Assembly: GCA_002359185.1 (NCBI GenBank)
Contig: DEML01000026.1
Span: 55,866-119,865, forward strand
From: Planctomycetaceae bacterium UBA2671
GTDB lineage: Bacteria; Planctomycetota; Planctomycetia; Planctomycetales; Planctomycetaceae
DNA length: 64,000 bases
Direction of reading: 5' to 3'
The notes under the pieces were generated by a model. The model was not told the origin of the DNA, ran no database searches, and worked only from the letters and a program-made list of their open reading frames with translations. The translations under genes were made by a program, and so were the position numbers. Shown piece by piece: positions 38,701-46,499 of this stretch. Within the stretch, counting starts at the first letter, position 1; each line of letters starts with the position of its first letter.

Positions 38701-39418
38701 AGCGTGTACGTTGCTCAACGCCACTTGCAAAGGGGGCAATCATTTCTTGAAGTCGAATGAGGCTGACGGTAATTTCGCGACGCTGAAGTTGATCTTGATA
38801 GTTAATAATCTGCAGCAACGCCCAGACATTGTCGGGAGCAAGTGCAGTGACTTGTTCGAGAGCTGCTAACGTATTATTAATTTCTTCCGACTGTCTGTCA
38901 GACTCTGAACGGGCCAGAAAAAGTTCAAACCACACGGACGGATTATTTTGACTTCGCTGGGTCGCGCTGATTGCTGCTGCGATTTGCCCTGAGAAATTGC
39001 CTTTAATCTTATTCACCCGACTGAGTAGTAAATACGGTATTGCGCTGTCAGGGTCTGTTGAGATTACGGATTCGATTTGTCGTTCCGTCGCATCAATTTG
39101 ATCAGCGAACTTGTTCGGATTCGCTGCGGCGTTTTCTAATTCCAACTGAAGAGTAAGCCCGACTGCTAAATTATACTGAGCAAAAGCATCCTCAACTGGA
39201 AACTGAGAAGCGATCTCATTCAGCAACGGGATCGCGTCTTCGGGCAATTGATTTTCCAGATATGCGATTGATCGTTGTCTCAACTTCAGCAAATCGGGAA
39301 GCTGAGATGAATCAATCCGAGGGGTATCCAGAGGGCTAAACCAATTGAAAATCAGGATCGCTAATACCGCTATCGCGACAGCGAATGCAACAGAGATGAC
39401 GTAGTTACGAGTGCGCAT
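35768..39418 (-). CDS. Giant TPR + VCBS + ASPIC/UnbV (CRTAC-like) protein
   Basis: The ATG at 39418 begins with M-R-T-R-N-Y and a single membrane segment (VISVAFAVAIAVLAILIF). A TTG at 39445 in the same frame would add nine residues. The roughly 1216-residue protein has an anchor, a TPR-like helical region (about residues 35-290), and a series of VCBS/FG-GAP calcium-loop repeats such as D-F-D-L-D-G-D-L-D-L, D-L-D-R-D-V-D-L-D-I, D-Y-D-N-D-G-F-Q-D-I and D-L-D-G-D-G-D-L-D. An ASPIC/UnbV domain follows (F-G-L-G near 755, V-V-W-P-N-G), then a C-terminal extension of about 400 residues that I do not recognise. It would lie outside the membrane, probably as a binding or assembly protein. It is divergent from the pentaheme cytochrome gene. 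Confidence 0.82.
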   Translation of the reverse strand: MRTRNYVISVAFAVAIAVLAILIFNWFSPLDTPRIDSSQLPDLLKLRQRSIAYLENQLPEDAIPLLNEIASQFPVEDAFAQYNLAVGLTLQLELENAAANPNKFADQIDATERQIESVISTDPDSAIPYLLLSRVNKIKGNFSGQIAAAISATQRSQNNPSVWFELFLARSESDRQSEEINNTLAALEQVTALAPDNVWALLQIINYQDQLQRREITVSLIRLQEMIAPFASGVEQRTRLNPTKMISEIQEAVHAEKWDVVTRQCRLLGNILRPEEIAQSDRMSLMPNTLEFIRTRFSTNTEANISEQPLDIPKAVEVSFSSQQIDLPKSIGELKRVEIADMDLNGSFELVLLADNLLSVITPDINGKASSVISSVMIDAGYTDFILADLDQDSDPNLSSKIEGAPCALADLDLICFGSAGIAIYENLMGNPTEVSNENSSFRQTQSESLAELSNVTAVSAADFDLDGDLDLIIIDFEGKVSLWANYREFQFSDVTARSALPPDDFFCEEAIAIDLDRDVDLDIVLRGRKSIGYLKNMRHGSLRWEQIHSIGESKNITDLKIVDFDSNASWDLLFCREGEIVYLPSKISIPGSIRWSDTVNETGLTGNEMYLFDYDNDGFQDIALKDASSDEFKILRRTGEITFEQTNSSLKWSSDNFDQQVKKTGVVEDLDGDGDLDGLIWNSTGIWWQRNEGGNQNPFLKIALHGQQVKGEQTSASGRVNHYGWGSLMELKAGENYQPRVVDRQVIHFGLGAIEQADVVRVVWPNGIPQNVIEPKNNLFICEEQRLKGSCPYLYAWNGNYFEFVTDLLWASPVGLQFAEGVIAPTRPWEYLLIESDQLKPRNDKYEIRLTEELWEAAYFDQVRLLAIDHPANLDVYSNEKVASSSTPEFMIHVVENPRVPRAVIDDQGNDLLPLLKLRDDKYAKPFHRKYFQGVTEPWFMEIDLGELSNAESIKLFLQGWVFPSDTSLNVALSQSPQAAASRPPYLQVPNASGEWETIDPSCGFPGGKTKTIVIDLTDRFLTDDYRVRLVSSMEIYWDQLFFSTDIVKQELTPTVLEMETSHLHYRGVSQIIPHPGSGPESYDYNSVNTLPAWPPAHGFFTAYGDVGHLLRAEDDQLVVMQPGDEIVMSFQAPANDLPSGWTRDFILHNVGYDKDFDLNTVYGQSSEPFPTRATATYPAIRANDDLPDTPEPTPQSRSQRQRIFWTSIRDLISE

Positions 39419-39547
39419 TTTGGTAATAACAATGTACCTTTCCAAAGTAGTTCAATCATAACTTGTTTCCAGCAGTTCGCTATCGTATGATTGAGGGCTT
39501 ATGTGTGTCTGCTTGTCATAATCTTTTCAATTCGAGTCATTATTCAA

Positions 39548-42382
39548 ATGCCCGACCATAATGCTTTAAAGCCTAAGAATCGTCCTGCAATTGGTAAACC
39601 GTTACGGAAACTTTACTTTTGCGTCTTAGCGTTATGTGTTCTGATTGTTGCCAATTCAATATATTTGGCCGGTGTGACATTTCTGGAATGGTTTCGGAGT
39701 GAAATTCTCCAGAACTATTTTTATCAGGTGATGTTTCTCTTTCATATTTTGATAGGACTCATCCTGCTGGTACCGGTCGGTTTGTTTATTGGCTATCATT
39801 GGAGTAATACCAGAAATCGCAAGAATCGGCGAGCCGTTCGGGTTGGCTATGCGCTAACTGGTATCGTGCTGTTACTCTTTGTGAGCGGGTTGCTACTCGT
39901 CCGTGTCTCAGGCATCTTTGAGTTGAAGCATCCGCTGTCTCGCTCGGCAATCTATTGGCTTCACGTCGGCACTCCACTGATAATAGTGTGGCTGTACTGG
40001 ATGCACCGACTGGTTGGGCCAAAGCTGCGCTGGAATCATGGAGCTCGTTTCAGCATCGCAACATTGGCATTGGTTGCCGGGATGGTCGCCCTGCATTTTC
40101 AAGATCCTCGAACCTGGCAAGTTGCCAAGCCGGAGAGCGGGACAAAATATTTTGAACCCTCATTAGCGCGAACTGCATCTGGGAATTTCATTCCCGCTAA
40201 AACATTGATGAACGATCAATACTGCAAGGAATGCCATGCAGATGCCCACAAAGGATGGGAGAAGAGTGCCCATCATTTCAGCTCATTCAATAATCCTGCC
40301 TATTTGGTCAGTATCCGAGAAACCCGCCATATCGCATTTGAGCGAGATCAATCTGTGCAGGCGTCGCGCTGGTGTGCTGGTTGTCACGATCCTGTCCCCT
40401 TTTTCAGTGGCGCATTTGATGATCCTCAATTTGATGATGTGAACCATGAAACATCTCAAGCGGGAATTACCTGCACAACCTGTCATGCGATTACTGATGT
40501 TCCCAGCGTCCGTGGAAATGCCGATTTTGTCATTGATGAACCTGTTCATTATCCGTTCGCATTCAGTGAAAACGAACTTTTGAAGTGGGTCAACAAGCAG
40601 CTCGTCAAAGCCAAGCCTGAATTTCACAAGAAAACGTTCCTGAAACCATTGCATCAATCGACGGAATTCTGCTCAACCTGTCATAAGGTTAGCCTTCCTT
40701 TTGAATTGACCAAATATAAGGAGTTTTTACGAGGACAAAACCACTACGATTCCTTCTTTCAAAGCGGTATTTCTGGGCATAATATCCGCAGCTTTTATTA
40801 TCCACCTATTGCTGACCACAACTGCAATCGTTGTCACATGCCTTTAAAAACGTCCAATGATTTTGCAGCTGCTCTTTTCGATGATTCGAATCAACTGAAA
40901 ATTCATGACCATTTGTTTGTCGGAGCGAATACTGGACTGGCGTGGCTGAAGAAGAATCCAGAAATCATTCAGGCTCATAAAGAATTTATGAAAAAGGATG
41001 TCATTCGGCTGGATCTGTTTGGAATTCGTGAAGGGACTTCAGTCGATGCAAACTTGATCGCACCACTTCGGCCAACGGTTCCAGAACTCGAACCTGGAAA
41101 TAGTTATTTAATCGAGATGGTGATTCGAACTTTGCGGGAGTTGGGGCATCATTTCACACAAGGTACGACAGATTCGAATGAAATCTGGATTGAAATCATT
41201 GTCAAAAGTGGCGATCGCATTATTGGCCATAGTGGTGGGATGGATGAGAAACGTCAGGTCGATCCCTGGTCGCATTTTGTGAATACATTTATGCTTGATC
41301 GGAATGGAAACCGAATCGACCGACGAAATGCTCAGGATATTTTTACGCCTCTTTACAGTCACCAAATCGCTCCAGGGACCGCTCAATCTGTCCACTATCG
41401 AATTGATGTGCCTGAAGATCTGGTACAACCAATCGAAGTCATTGCCAGGTTACATTATCGCAAATTCGATTCGACATACATGGATATTATTGCCAGGAGC
41501 CTGAAGCCGGAGGATGCACCTCTAAGAGGCTACGAACCCGGTCAGGAATATTTGAATCCATTACCCATCATTACATTAGCGGAAGATCGAATCATGTTAC
41601 CTGTTGCGGGGCAGGAGGATTCTATCTCCCAGCAGGAATCAACAATTCCCCCATGGCAGCGCTGGAATGATTATGGGATTGGATTACTGCTCAAAGGGAA
41701 AGTGGAATTACGCCAGGCGGCTCAAGCATTTGAAAATGTAGAGGCCAGTGGACGATACGATGGTCCGCTTAATCTGGCACGTGTCTATTTTACGGAAGGT
41801 CGACTGGATGAAGCCGTCGCGGCTGTAGCCAGGGCGTCGAAAGCGATTGACCCGAAGGCTCCCAAATGGACCTTGGCCTGGATGAGTGGAATTGTAAACC
41901 GCCAGCAAGGTTACTTTGTGGAAGCCATTTCAAATCTGGAAAGTGCTCTTTACGATCGAACGCCCGATATGATTGAACGTGGCTTCGACTTCAGTCAGGA
42001 CTACTCCGTGATTAATGAACTGGCACAAACTTATTTTGACGTGGCAAAGCGAAATCGTGGTGAAGAACGTCGTCCTGTTCGAGAAGAATTTCTCAAAAAG
42101 AGTCGTGATGAATTCAAGAAAGTGTTACTGCTCGATCCTGAAAACGTTACGGCTCACTATGGCTTGCAACAAGTCTATGCGCAACTGGGAGACCTGAAAC
42201 GCTCTGAAGAACACATGAAGTTGCATACGACGTTCAAACCGGATGATAATGCCAAAGATCGTGCGATTGCAGCGGCTCGTACAAAGTATCCGGCTGCCAA
42301 CCATGCCTCTGAACCTGTTGTAATTTACGACCTTCAGCGTGAAGAAGCGAAAAGCTACACGGAATCTCCGAGTGCCGAATAG
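39548..42382 (+). CDS. Membrane-anchored pentaheme cytochrome c with TPR tail
   Basis: The start at ATG 39548 gives 944 residues; a TTG at 39491 would add a hydrophobic extension and is less likely. Five predicted membrane segments occupy residues about 22-42, 60-82, 100-120, 135-152 and 168-184, with histidines at 66 and 139 inside segments and 84 and 153 at their ends, positions that could bind b-type heme. Five CXXCH motifs follow, with first cysteines at 226, 276, 309, 375 and 426. After a beta region come TPR-like repeats (about 690-900). It should carry electrons between the membrane and a periplasmic partner. The CRTAC gene starts 69 bases later on the same strand, so an operon is likely. 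Confidence 0.85.
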   Translation: MPDHNALKPKNRPAIGKPLRKLYFCVLALCVLIVANSIYLAGVTFLEWFRSEILQNYFYQVMFLFHILIGLILLVPVGLFIGYHWSNTRNRKNRRAVRVGYALTGIVLLLFVSGLLLVRVSGIFELKHPLSRSAIYWLHVGTPLIIVWLYWMHRLVGPKLRWNHGARFSIATLALVAGMVALHFQDPRTWQVAKPESGTKYFEPSLARTASGNFIPAKTLMNDQYCKECHADAHKGWEKSAHHFSSFNNPAYLVSIRETRHIAFERDQSVQASRWCAGCHDPVPFFSGAFDDPQFDDVNHETSQAGITCTTCHAITDVPSVRGNADFVIDEPVHYPFAFSENELLKWVNKQLVKAKPEFHKKTFLKPLHQSTEFCSTCHKVSLPFELTKYKEFLRGQNHYDSFFQSGISGHNIRSFYYPPIADHNCNRCHMPLKTSNDFAAALFDDSNQLKIHDHLFVGANTGLAWLKKNPEIIQAHKEFMKKDVIRLDLFGIREGTSVDANLIAPLRPTVPELEPGNSYLIEMVIRTLRELGHHFTQGTTDSNEIWIEIIVKSGDRIIGHSGGMDEKRQVDPWSHFVNTFMLDRNGNRIDRRNAQDIFTPLYSHQIAPGTAQSVHYRIDVPEDLVQPIEVIARLHYRKFDSTYMDIIARSLKPEDAPLRGYEPGQEYLNPLPIITLAEDRIMLPVAGQEDSISQQESTIPPWQRWNDYGIGLLLKGKVELRQAAQAFENVEASGRYDGPLNLARVYFTEGRLDEAVAAVARASKAIDPKAPKWTLAWMSGIVNRQQGYFVEAISNLESALYDRTPDMIERGFDFSQDYSVINELAQTYFDVAKRNRGEERRPVREEFLKKSRDEFKKVLLLDPENVTAHYGLQQVYAQLGDLKRSEEHMKLHTTFKPDDNAKDRAIAAARTKYPAANHASEPVVIYDLQREEAKSYTESPSAE

Positions 42383-42451
42383 CATGTTGATCTTCCCGAA
42401 ATACATCGATCTCTTTATCAACGATCAGCCGATAGAAATTCTTACTCTGTG

Positions 42452-44317
42452 ATGACAAATTTAAACTACTCAAAGCATGATTCCGAAATTGACGAAGAGG
42501 ATGATGCGGTCATTGGCCAGGCATTTGGCTACTCCGTCCTGGTGATTCTCGTGCTCCTGTCAACTGGCGGAATCAGTGTCTACTTCTTCTGGCCTGAAGC
42601 TTCACCGGAAGAAATTCGGACTACAGTCATTGAGATGCCGGAACTCCGGGATCGTATGGAGTCGGAAATTCCAGATATTCCTTTTGAGGATATTACAGAA
42701 GAGGCCGGAATTCATTTCCGTCACGAAAATGGAGCTGCTGGAGAGAAACTACTTCCTGAAACAATGGGAGGAGGCTGTGCTTTTTTTGATTGCGATAACG
42801 ACGGGGATCAGGACATCCTCTTCATCAATTCCAAGACTTGGACGAACACCTCAAATGAGATGCCTGCCCGGACAGAACTCTATTTGAACGATGGAACTGG
42901 ACAGTTCAGGGAAGCAGCTCAGGAGTGGAATATCAACTTAGAAATATATGGGATGGGCGTTGCATGCGGTGACTATGACAATGACGGCAATACCGATGTC
43001 TATATTACCGCAGTCGGCTCTAATCGTTTACTTAGAAATACGGGATCTTCCTTTGAAGATGTCACAGAGTTAGCGGGAGTCGCCGGGGGAGAGGAAGACT
43101 GGAGCACGTCGGCGGGGTGGTTTGATTATGATAATGATGGACGACTGGATTTATTCGTCTGTAACTATCTTGAATGGTCCCGTGCGTTCGACCTGAATCA
43201 GAATTTTCAACTGATTGGAAATGAACGGGCTTATGGCCGCCCTCAGTTTTTCCCAGGGGCTTTTTGCGTGCTTTATCACAACGAAGGCAATGGTCAATTT
43301 CGGGATGTCAGTCAGGATGCCGGAATTCAAATCACGAATCCAACAACAGAGAAACCTCTGGGGAAATCATTGGGGGTAACGTTTGATGATTTTGATGCAG
43401 ATGGCTATCTGGACATTTTTGTTTCCAACGATACCGTGCACAATTTTCTATTTCACAATCAACAGGATGGAACCTTTGCAGAGATTTCGATCGTTGCGGG
43501 CGTCGCATATGATTCCAATGGAAATGCTCGGGGAGCGATGGGCATCGACAGCAGTCGATTTCGAAATAATAACGATATTGGGATCGCAATTGGGAACTTT
43601 GCTAACGAAATGACAGCTTTGTATGTCTCTCCTGAAAAGAGCTTACTATTTAACGATGAGGCGATTTCCAATGGTCTGGGGCCAATGACTCGACTGGAGT
43701 TGACCTTTGGCGTATTCTTTTTCGATGCCGATCTCGATGGACGGCTCGACTTAATGACTGCGAATGGTCATTTGGAAGAAGACATCAACAAAGTTCAATC
43801 CAGCCAATATTATGAACAGCCTCCTCAGTTATTCTGGAACTGTGGACCAGATGCCATCTCTGAATTTGTACCTTTGAACTCAGACAAAACCAGCGAGGAG
43901 TTTTCAAAAAGACTGGTTGGCCGAGGGGCTTGTTATGCCGATATCGATCTCGATGGCGATCTCGATATTTTAATTACAACAACCGGAAGAACTCCTCGCC
44001 TGTTACGCAACAATCAGGATACGGCAAACAACTGGATTCGATTCGAGTTGTCCGGAACTGATTCCAATCGAAATGCAATTGGTGCCGTCGTAAAGATCAA
44101 GACGGAAACAGAGACTCTGGTACGACGTATCATGCCAACACGAAGTTATCTCTCTCAGGTTGAGTTGCCAGTGACAATAGGTCTGGGAACTTCAGAACAA
44201 ATCCATGCATTAGAAATTCTCTGGCCGGGCGGTAATACGGAAGAATTCAACAACCTGGAAATCAATCGAACTTATCAAATCGCAGAAGGTGCCTCGAAAC
44301 TGAACAATGCAAATTAA
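42452..44317 (+). CDS. CRTAC family protein (VCBS repeats + ASPIC/UnbV)
   Basis: A 621-residue protein with an N-terminal membrane anchor (SVLVILVLLSTGGISVYFFW, about residues 28-47). The GTG at 42449 directly precedes the ATG and would add one residue. VCBS/FG-GAP repeats include D-C-D-N-D-G-D-Q-D-I, D-Y-D-N-D-G-N-T-D-V, D-Y-D-N-D-G-R-L-D-L, D-F-D-A-D-G-Y-L-D-I, D-A-D-L-D-G-R-L-D-L and D-I-D-L-D-G-D-L-D-I; the D-x-D-x-D-G-x-x-D loops bind calcium. The ASPIC/UnbV domain closes the protein (G-L-G-T-S, L-E-I-L-W-P-G-G). It probably interacts with the pentaheme cytochrome encoded just upstream and resembles the UnbV half of the divergent giant protein. Confidence 0.88.
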   Translation: MTNLNYSKHDSEIDEEDDAVIGQAFGYSVLVILVLLSTGGISVYFFWPEASPEEIRTTVIEMPELRDRMESEIPDIPFEDITEEAGIHFRHENGAAGEKLLPETMGGGCAFFDCDNDGDQDILFINSKTWTNTSNEMPARTELYLNDGTGQFREAAQEWNINLEIYGMGVACGDYDNDGNTDVYITAVGSNRLLRNTGSSFEDVTELAGVAGGEEDWSTSAGWFDYDNDGRLDLFVCNYLEWSRAFDLNQNFQLIGNERAYGRPQFFPGAFCVLYHNEGNGQFRDVSQDAGIQITNPTTEKPLGKSLGVTFDDFDADGYLDIFVSNDTVHNFLFHNQQDGTFAEISIVAGVAYDSNGNARGAMGIDSSRFRNNNDIGIAIGNFANEMTALYVSPEKSLLFNDEAISNGLGPMTRLELTFGVFFFDADLDGRLDLMTANGHLEEDINKVQSSQYYEQPPQLFWNCGPDAISEFVPLNSDKTSEEFSKRLVGRGACYADIDLDGDLDILITTTGRTPRLLRNNQDTANNWIRFELSGTDSNRNAIGAVVKIKTETETLVRRIMPTRSYLSQVELPVTIGLGTSEQIHALEILWPGGNTEEFNNLEINRTYQIAEGASKLNNAN

Positions 44318-44539
44318 ATCATTTTGCTTTATATATTGGGTCTGAAAATTATATATAGGCGAAAGATGACTTGCGGCCAGTCGGTATGACTTGTGTACCG
44401 AAAGTATTGGCATTGAGAGATTATAGGCTTACCTGTTCAAGCTGAATCAGAAATTCTATTGCGGTGTAAACTGATTACGGATCACTTGTGTTTAAACCAA
44501 AAAGGGAGAACAAGAACATTATTAGTGTTTCGCGTTGTA

Positions 44540-45607
44540 TTAGCTTTCGTGGTTTGCTGTAATTTGCGAGAAAGATCCGCTGGTTTTGTTGGCGTAGGCA
44601 ACAAGAGCCAACATCACAGGGACTTCCACCAGCACGCCCACAATCGTGGCAAGTACAACTGGAGAAGAAGCGCCAAACAAGGTGATCGCGACAGCGACCG
44701 CGAGTTCGAAGAAATTAGACGCCCCAATCATGCCTGCAGGGGCAGCAATTTCATGATGGCAATGGAGCCTGTAACAGGCTCCATAGGCCAGGAAGAATAT
44801 CAGCACCGTTTGTATAATCAAGGGAATGGCGATCAGTACAATGTGCAGTGGGTTGTTCATGATGACTTCGCCCTGAAACGAAAAGATCAAGATCAACGTT
44901 AGCAATAGCCCTGCGATGGTGATGTGGTTGAACTTGGGAATGAATGCGTTTTGAAAATATTCTTCACCTTTGGAACGGATGACTATATTTCGAGTCAGGA
45001 TCCCACCAACCAACGGCACAACGACGAAAAGAACCACAGAGACGATCAACGTCATCCATGGAATCGTAATCCCTCCGATGCCGAGTAAAAAAGCCACAAT
45101 TGGGGTAAAGGCAATGAGAATGATCAAATCATTTGTTGCCACTTGAACGACAGTGTAAGCAGCGTTTCCATGTGTTAAGTGACTCCACACGAAAACCATG
45201 GCTGTGCATGGTGCGGCACCGAGCAGAACCGCTCCGGCAAGGTAATCCCTGGCCAGTTCCGGTGAAATCCACGGCTTGAAAACGATATAGAAAAAGAAGG
45301 CAGCTATGCCAAACATCGTGAAAGGCTTGATTAGCCAATTCACGACCCAGGTTACGAAAAGACCTTTCGGATTCTTGCCGACATTCTTCACACTGGCAAA
45401 ATCAACCTTCATCATCATCGGATAGATCATCAACCAGATCAAAATCGCGATCGGAATGGAAACATTGGCATACTCGAACTTTGCAAGATACGCGGGAATT
45501 GCCGGCACATATTTTCCAATCAACACCCCTATCACCATGCAAAGTGCAACCCAGTAAGTGAGGTTCTTCTCAAAGAAGCTGATCGTGGCTTTTTCCACTT
45601 TGTCCAT
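44540..45607 (-). CDS. acr3: ACR3-type arsenite efflux permease
   Basis: A 355-residue membrane protein with about ten hydrophobic segments and the ACR3 pattern: a W-L-M-I-Y-P-M-M-M-K-V-D-F segment, then A-A-P-C-T-A-M-V-F-V-W-S containing the conserved cysteine (C134) needed for arsenite transport in characterised ACR3 proteins, and N-D-L-I-I-L after it. It exports As(III), driven by the proton motive force. It lies downstream of arsR with an 84-base gap on the same strand, so the pair forms a minimal arsenic-resistance operon. There is no arsenate reductase (arsC) gene adjacent, so arsenate would have to be reduced by an enzyme encoded elsewhere. Sometimes labelled arsB, but it is not the ArsB superfamily. 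Confidence 0.93.
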   Translation of the reverse strand: MDKVEKATISFFEKNLTYWVALCMVIGVLIGKYVPAIPAYLAKFEYANVSIPIAILIWLMIYPMMMKVDFASVKNVGKNPKGLFVTWVVNWLIKPFTMFGIAAFFFYIVFKPWISPELARDYLAGAVLLGAAPCTAMVFVWSHLTHGNAAYTVVQVATNDLIILIAFTPIVAFLLGIGGITIPWMTLIVSVVLFVVVPLVGGILTRNIVIRSKGEEYFQNAFIPKFNHITIAGLLLTLILIFSFQGEVIMNNPLHIVLIAIPLIIQTVLIFFLAYGACYRLHCHHEIAAPAGMIGASNFFELAVAVAITLFGASSPVVLATIVGVLVEVPVMLALVAYANKTSGSFSQITANHES

Positions 45608-45691
45608 ATCGCGTTACTTTCAGTGGCATTGACTAATAAATGGGCTCGTTTCTCAGAATGTTTACAGATCTTTGAAAGAACGATGCCGACT

Positions 45692-46036
45692 CTATGCATT
45701 CCCTGTCCTGCGTTTCGGACGGCAGCCTTCAATCGCTTTTGCCAATGCACGAAATGCTTCTGTGAGATGTTTGTATCGAACGGCATAATAAACGGTCCGT
45801 CCTTCTTTCATAGAAGTAAGAACGCCAGCTTTCTCTAAAACAGCCAGATGACGTGACACTACGGAAATATCGACAGCACAGCATTCGGTCAGTTCTGTGA
45901 CAGAGCATGGCCGTCCGCACTTTGCCAGGCAGGAAAGAAGTTTCAATCGAGTCGGCTCTCCCAGCGACTTGAAGAGTTCCGCATCGAGTAAATCATCGAT
46001 CGGCCCGCAGCACTGAGAAACTTCCGTTGGTTTCAT
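45692..46036 (-). CDS. arsR: ArsR-family arsenite-responsive repressor
   Basis: A winged-helix repressor of the ArsR/SmtB family. The preferred start is ATG 46036, giving 114 residues that begin M-K-P-T-E; a longer frame from 46093 would run through the operator region and is unlikely. Conserved elements are the dimer helix L-F-K-S-L-G-E-P-T-R-L-K-L-L, then C-S-V-T-E-L-T-E-C-C-A-V-D-I-S-V-V-S-R-H-L, which is the recognition helix with a Cys pair at 52-53, and the wing K-E-G-R-T-V-Y-Y. Further cysteines at 9, 10, 36, 40 and 44 could take part in As(III) sensing. It should repress itself and acr3 until arsenite is bound. The CCG tail in the N-terminus is shared by several ars-linked ArsR proteins. 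Confidence 0.92.
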   Translation of the reverse strand: MKPTEVSQCCGPIDDLLDAELFKSLGEPTRLKLLSCLAKCGRPCSVTELTECCAVDISVVSRHLAVLEKAGVLTSMKEGRTVYYAVRYKHLTEAFRALAKAIEGCRPKRRTGNA

Positions 46037-46051
46037 GTTGTAAATTCCATT

Positions 46052-46077
46052 ATTGCATATTTGCGTCATTATGCAAT
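46052..46077. promoter_or_regulatory. Likely ArsR operator upstream of arsR
   Basis: A perfect 8-base inverted repeat (ATTGCATA at 46052-46059 and TATGCAAT at 46070-46077) with a 10-base spacer starts 15 bases before the arsR ATG at 46036. ArsR-family repressors bind such AT-rich dyads overlapping the promoter, so this is the expected autoregulatory site. Confidence 0.75.
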
Positions 46078-46499
46078 TATACTGGTTTCCCACTTTCTAA
46101 GTCAACCTGCATTATGAAGCACTGCTCAGTGCACATGTACACAAGAACCCCGTCTTTTAGTATGAAGACAAGAGAGCCCGAAGCCGACTCCACTGAGATT
46201 GTCGAAATAATCGTGAGTCCGGTAGGATTCTGACTCTGTGAAACTAATGGAATTCTGGATCGAAAATGAGCGATGCAGTGATCAATAGAGAATAGAAAGA
46301 ATAAATATGAACGCAGGAGCCTACGGCACTATCAATAAATTGAATGAACCAGTCGCAAAGCATGTTCCGTATTCATAACGCCAGATTGATGATTTCTCTT
46401 GTGTTTTAATGAGATGCCATCTACCATTTAATATGATATCGCGTAATATCTTCCCGCCAGCTCGCCTGCCCACCCTGAGTTATGTTGATAGGTAATATC
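46078..46499. other. Intergenic region between ars operon and module 5, nothing recognised
   Basis: About 420 bases between the divergent ars operon and the next PSCyt gene. No RNA gene, strong hairpin or family-matching short frame could be supported. The end nearest 46500 should contain the promoter of the module 5 operon. Confidence 0.5.
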
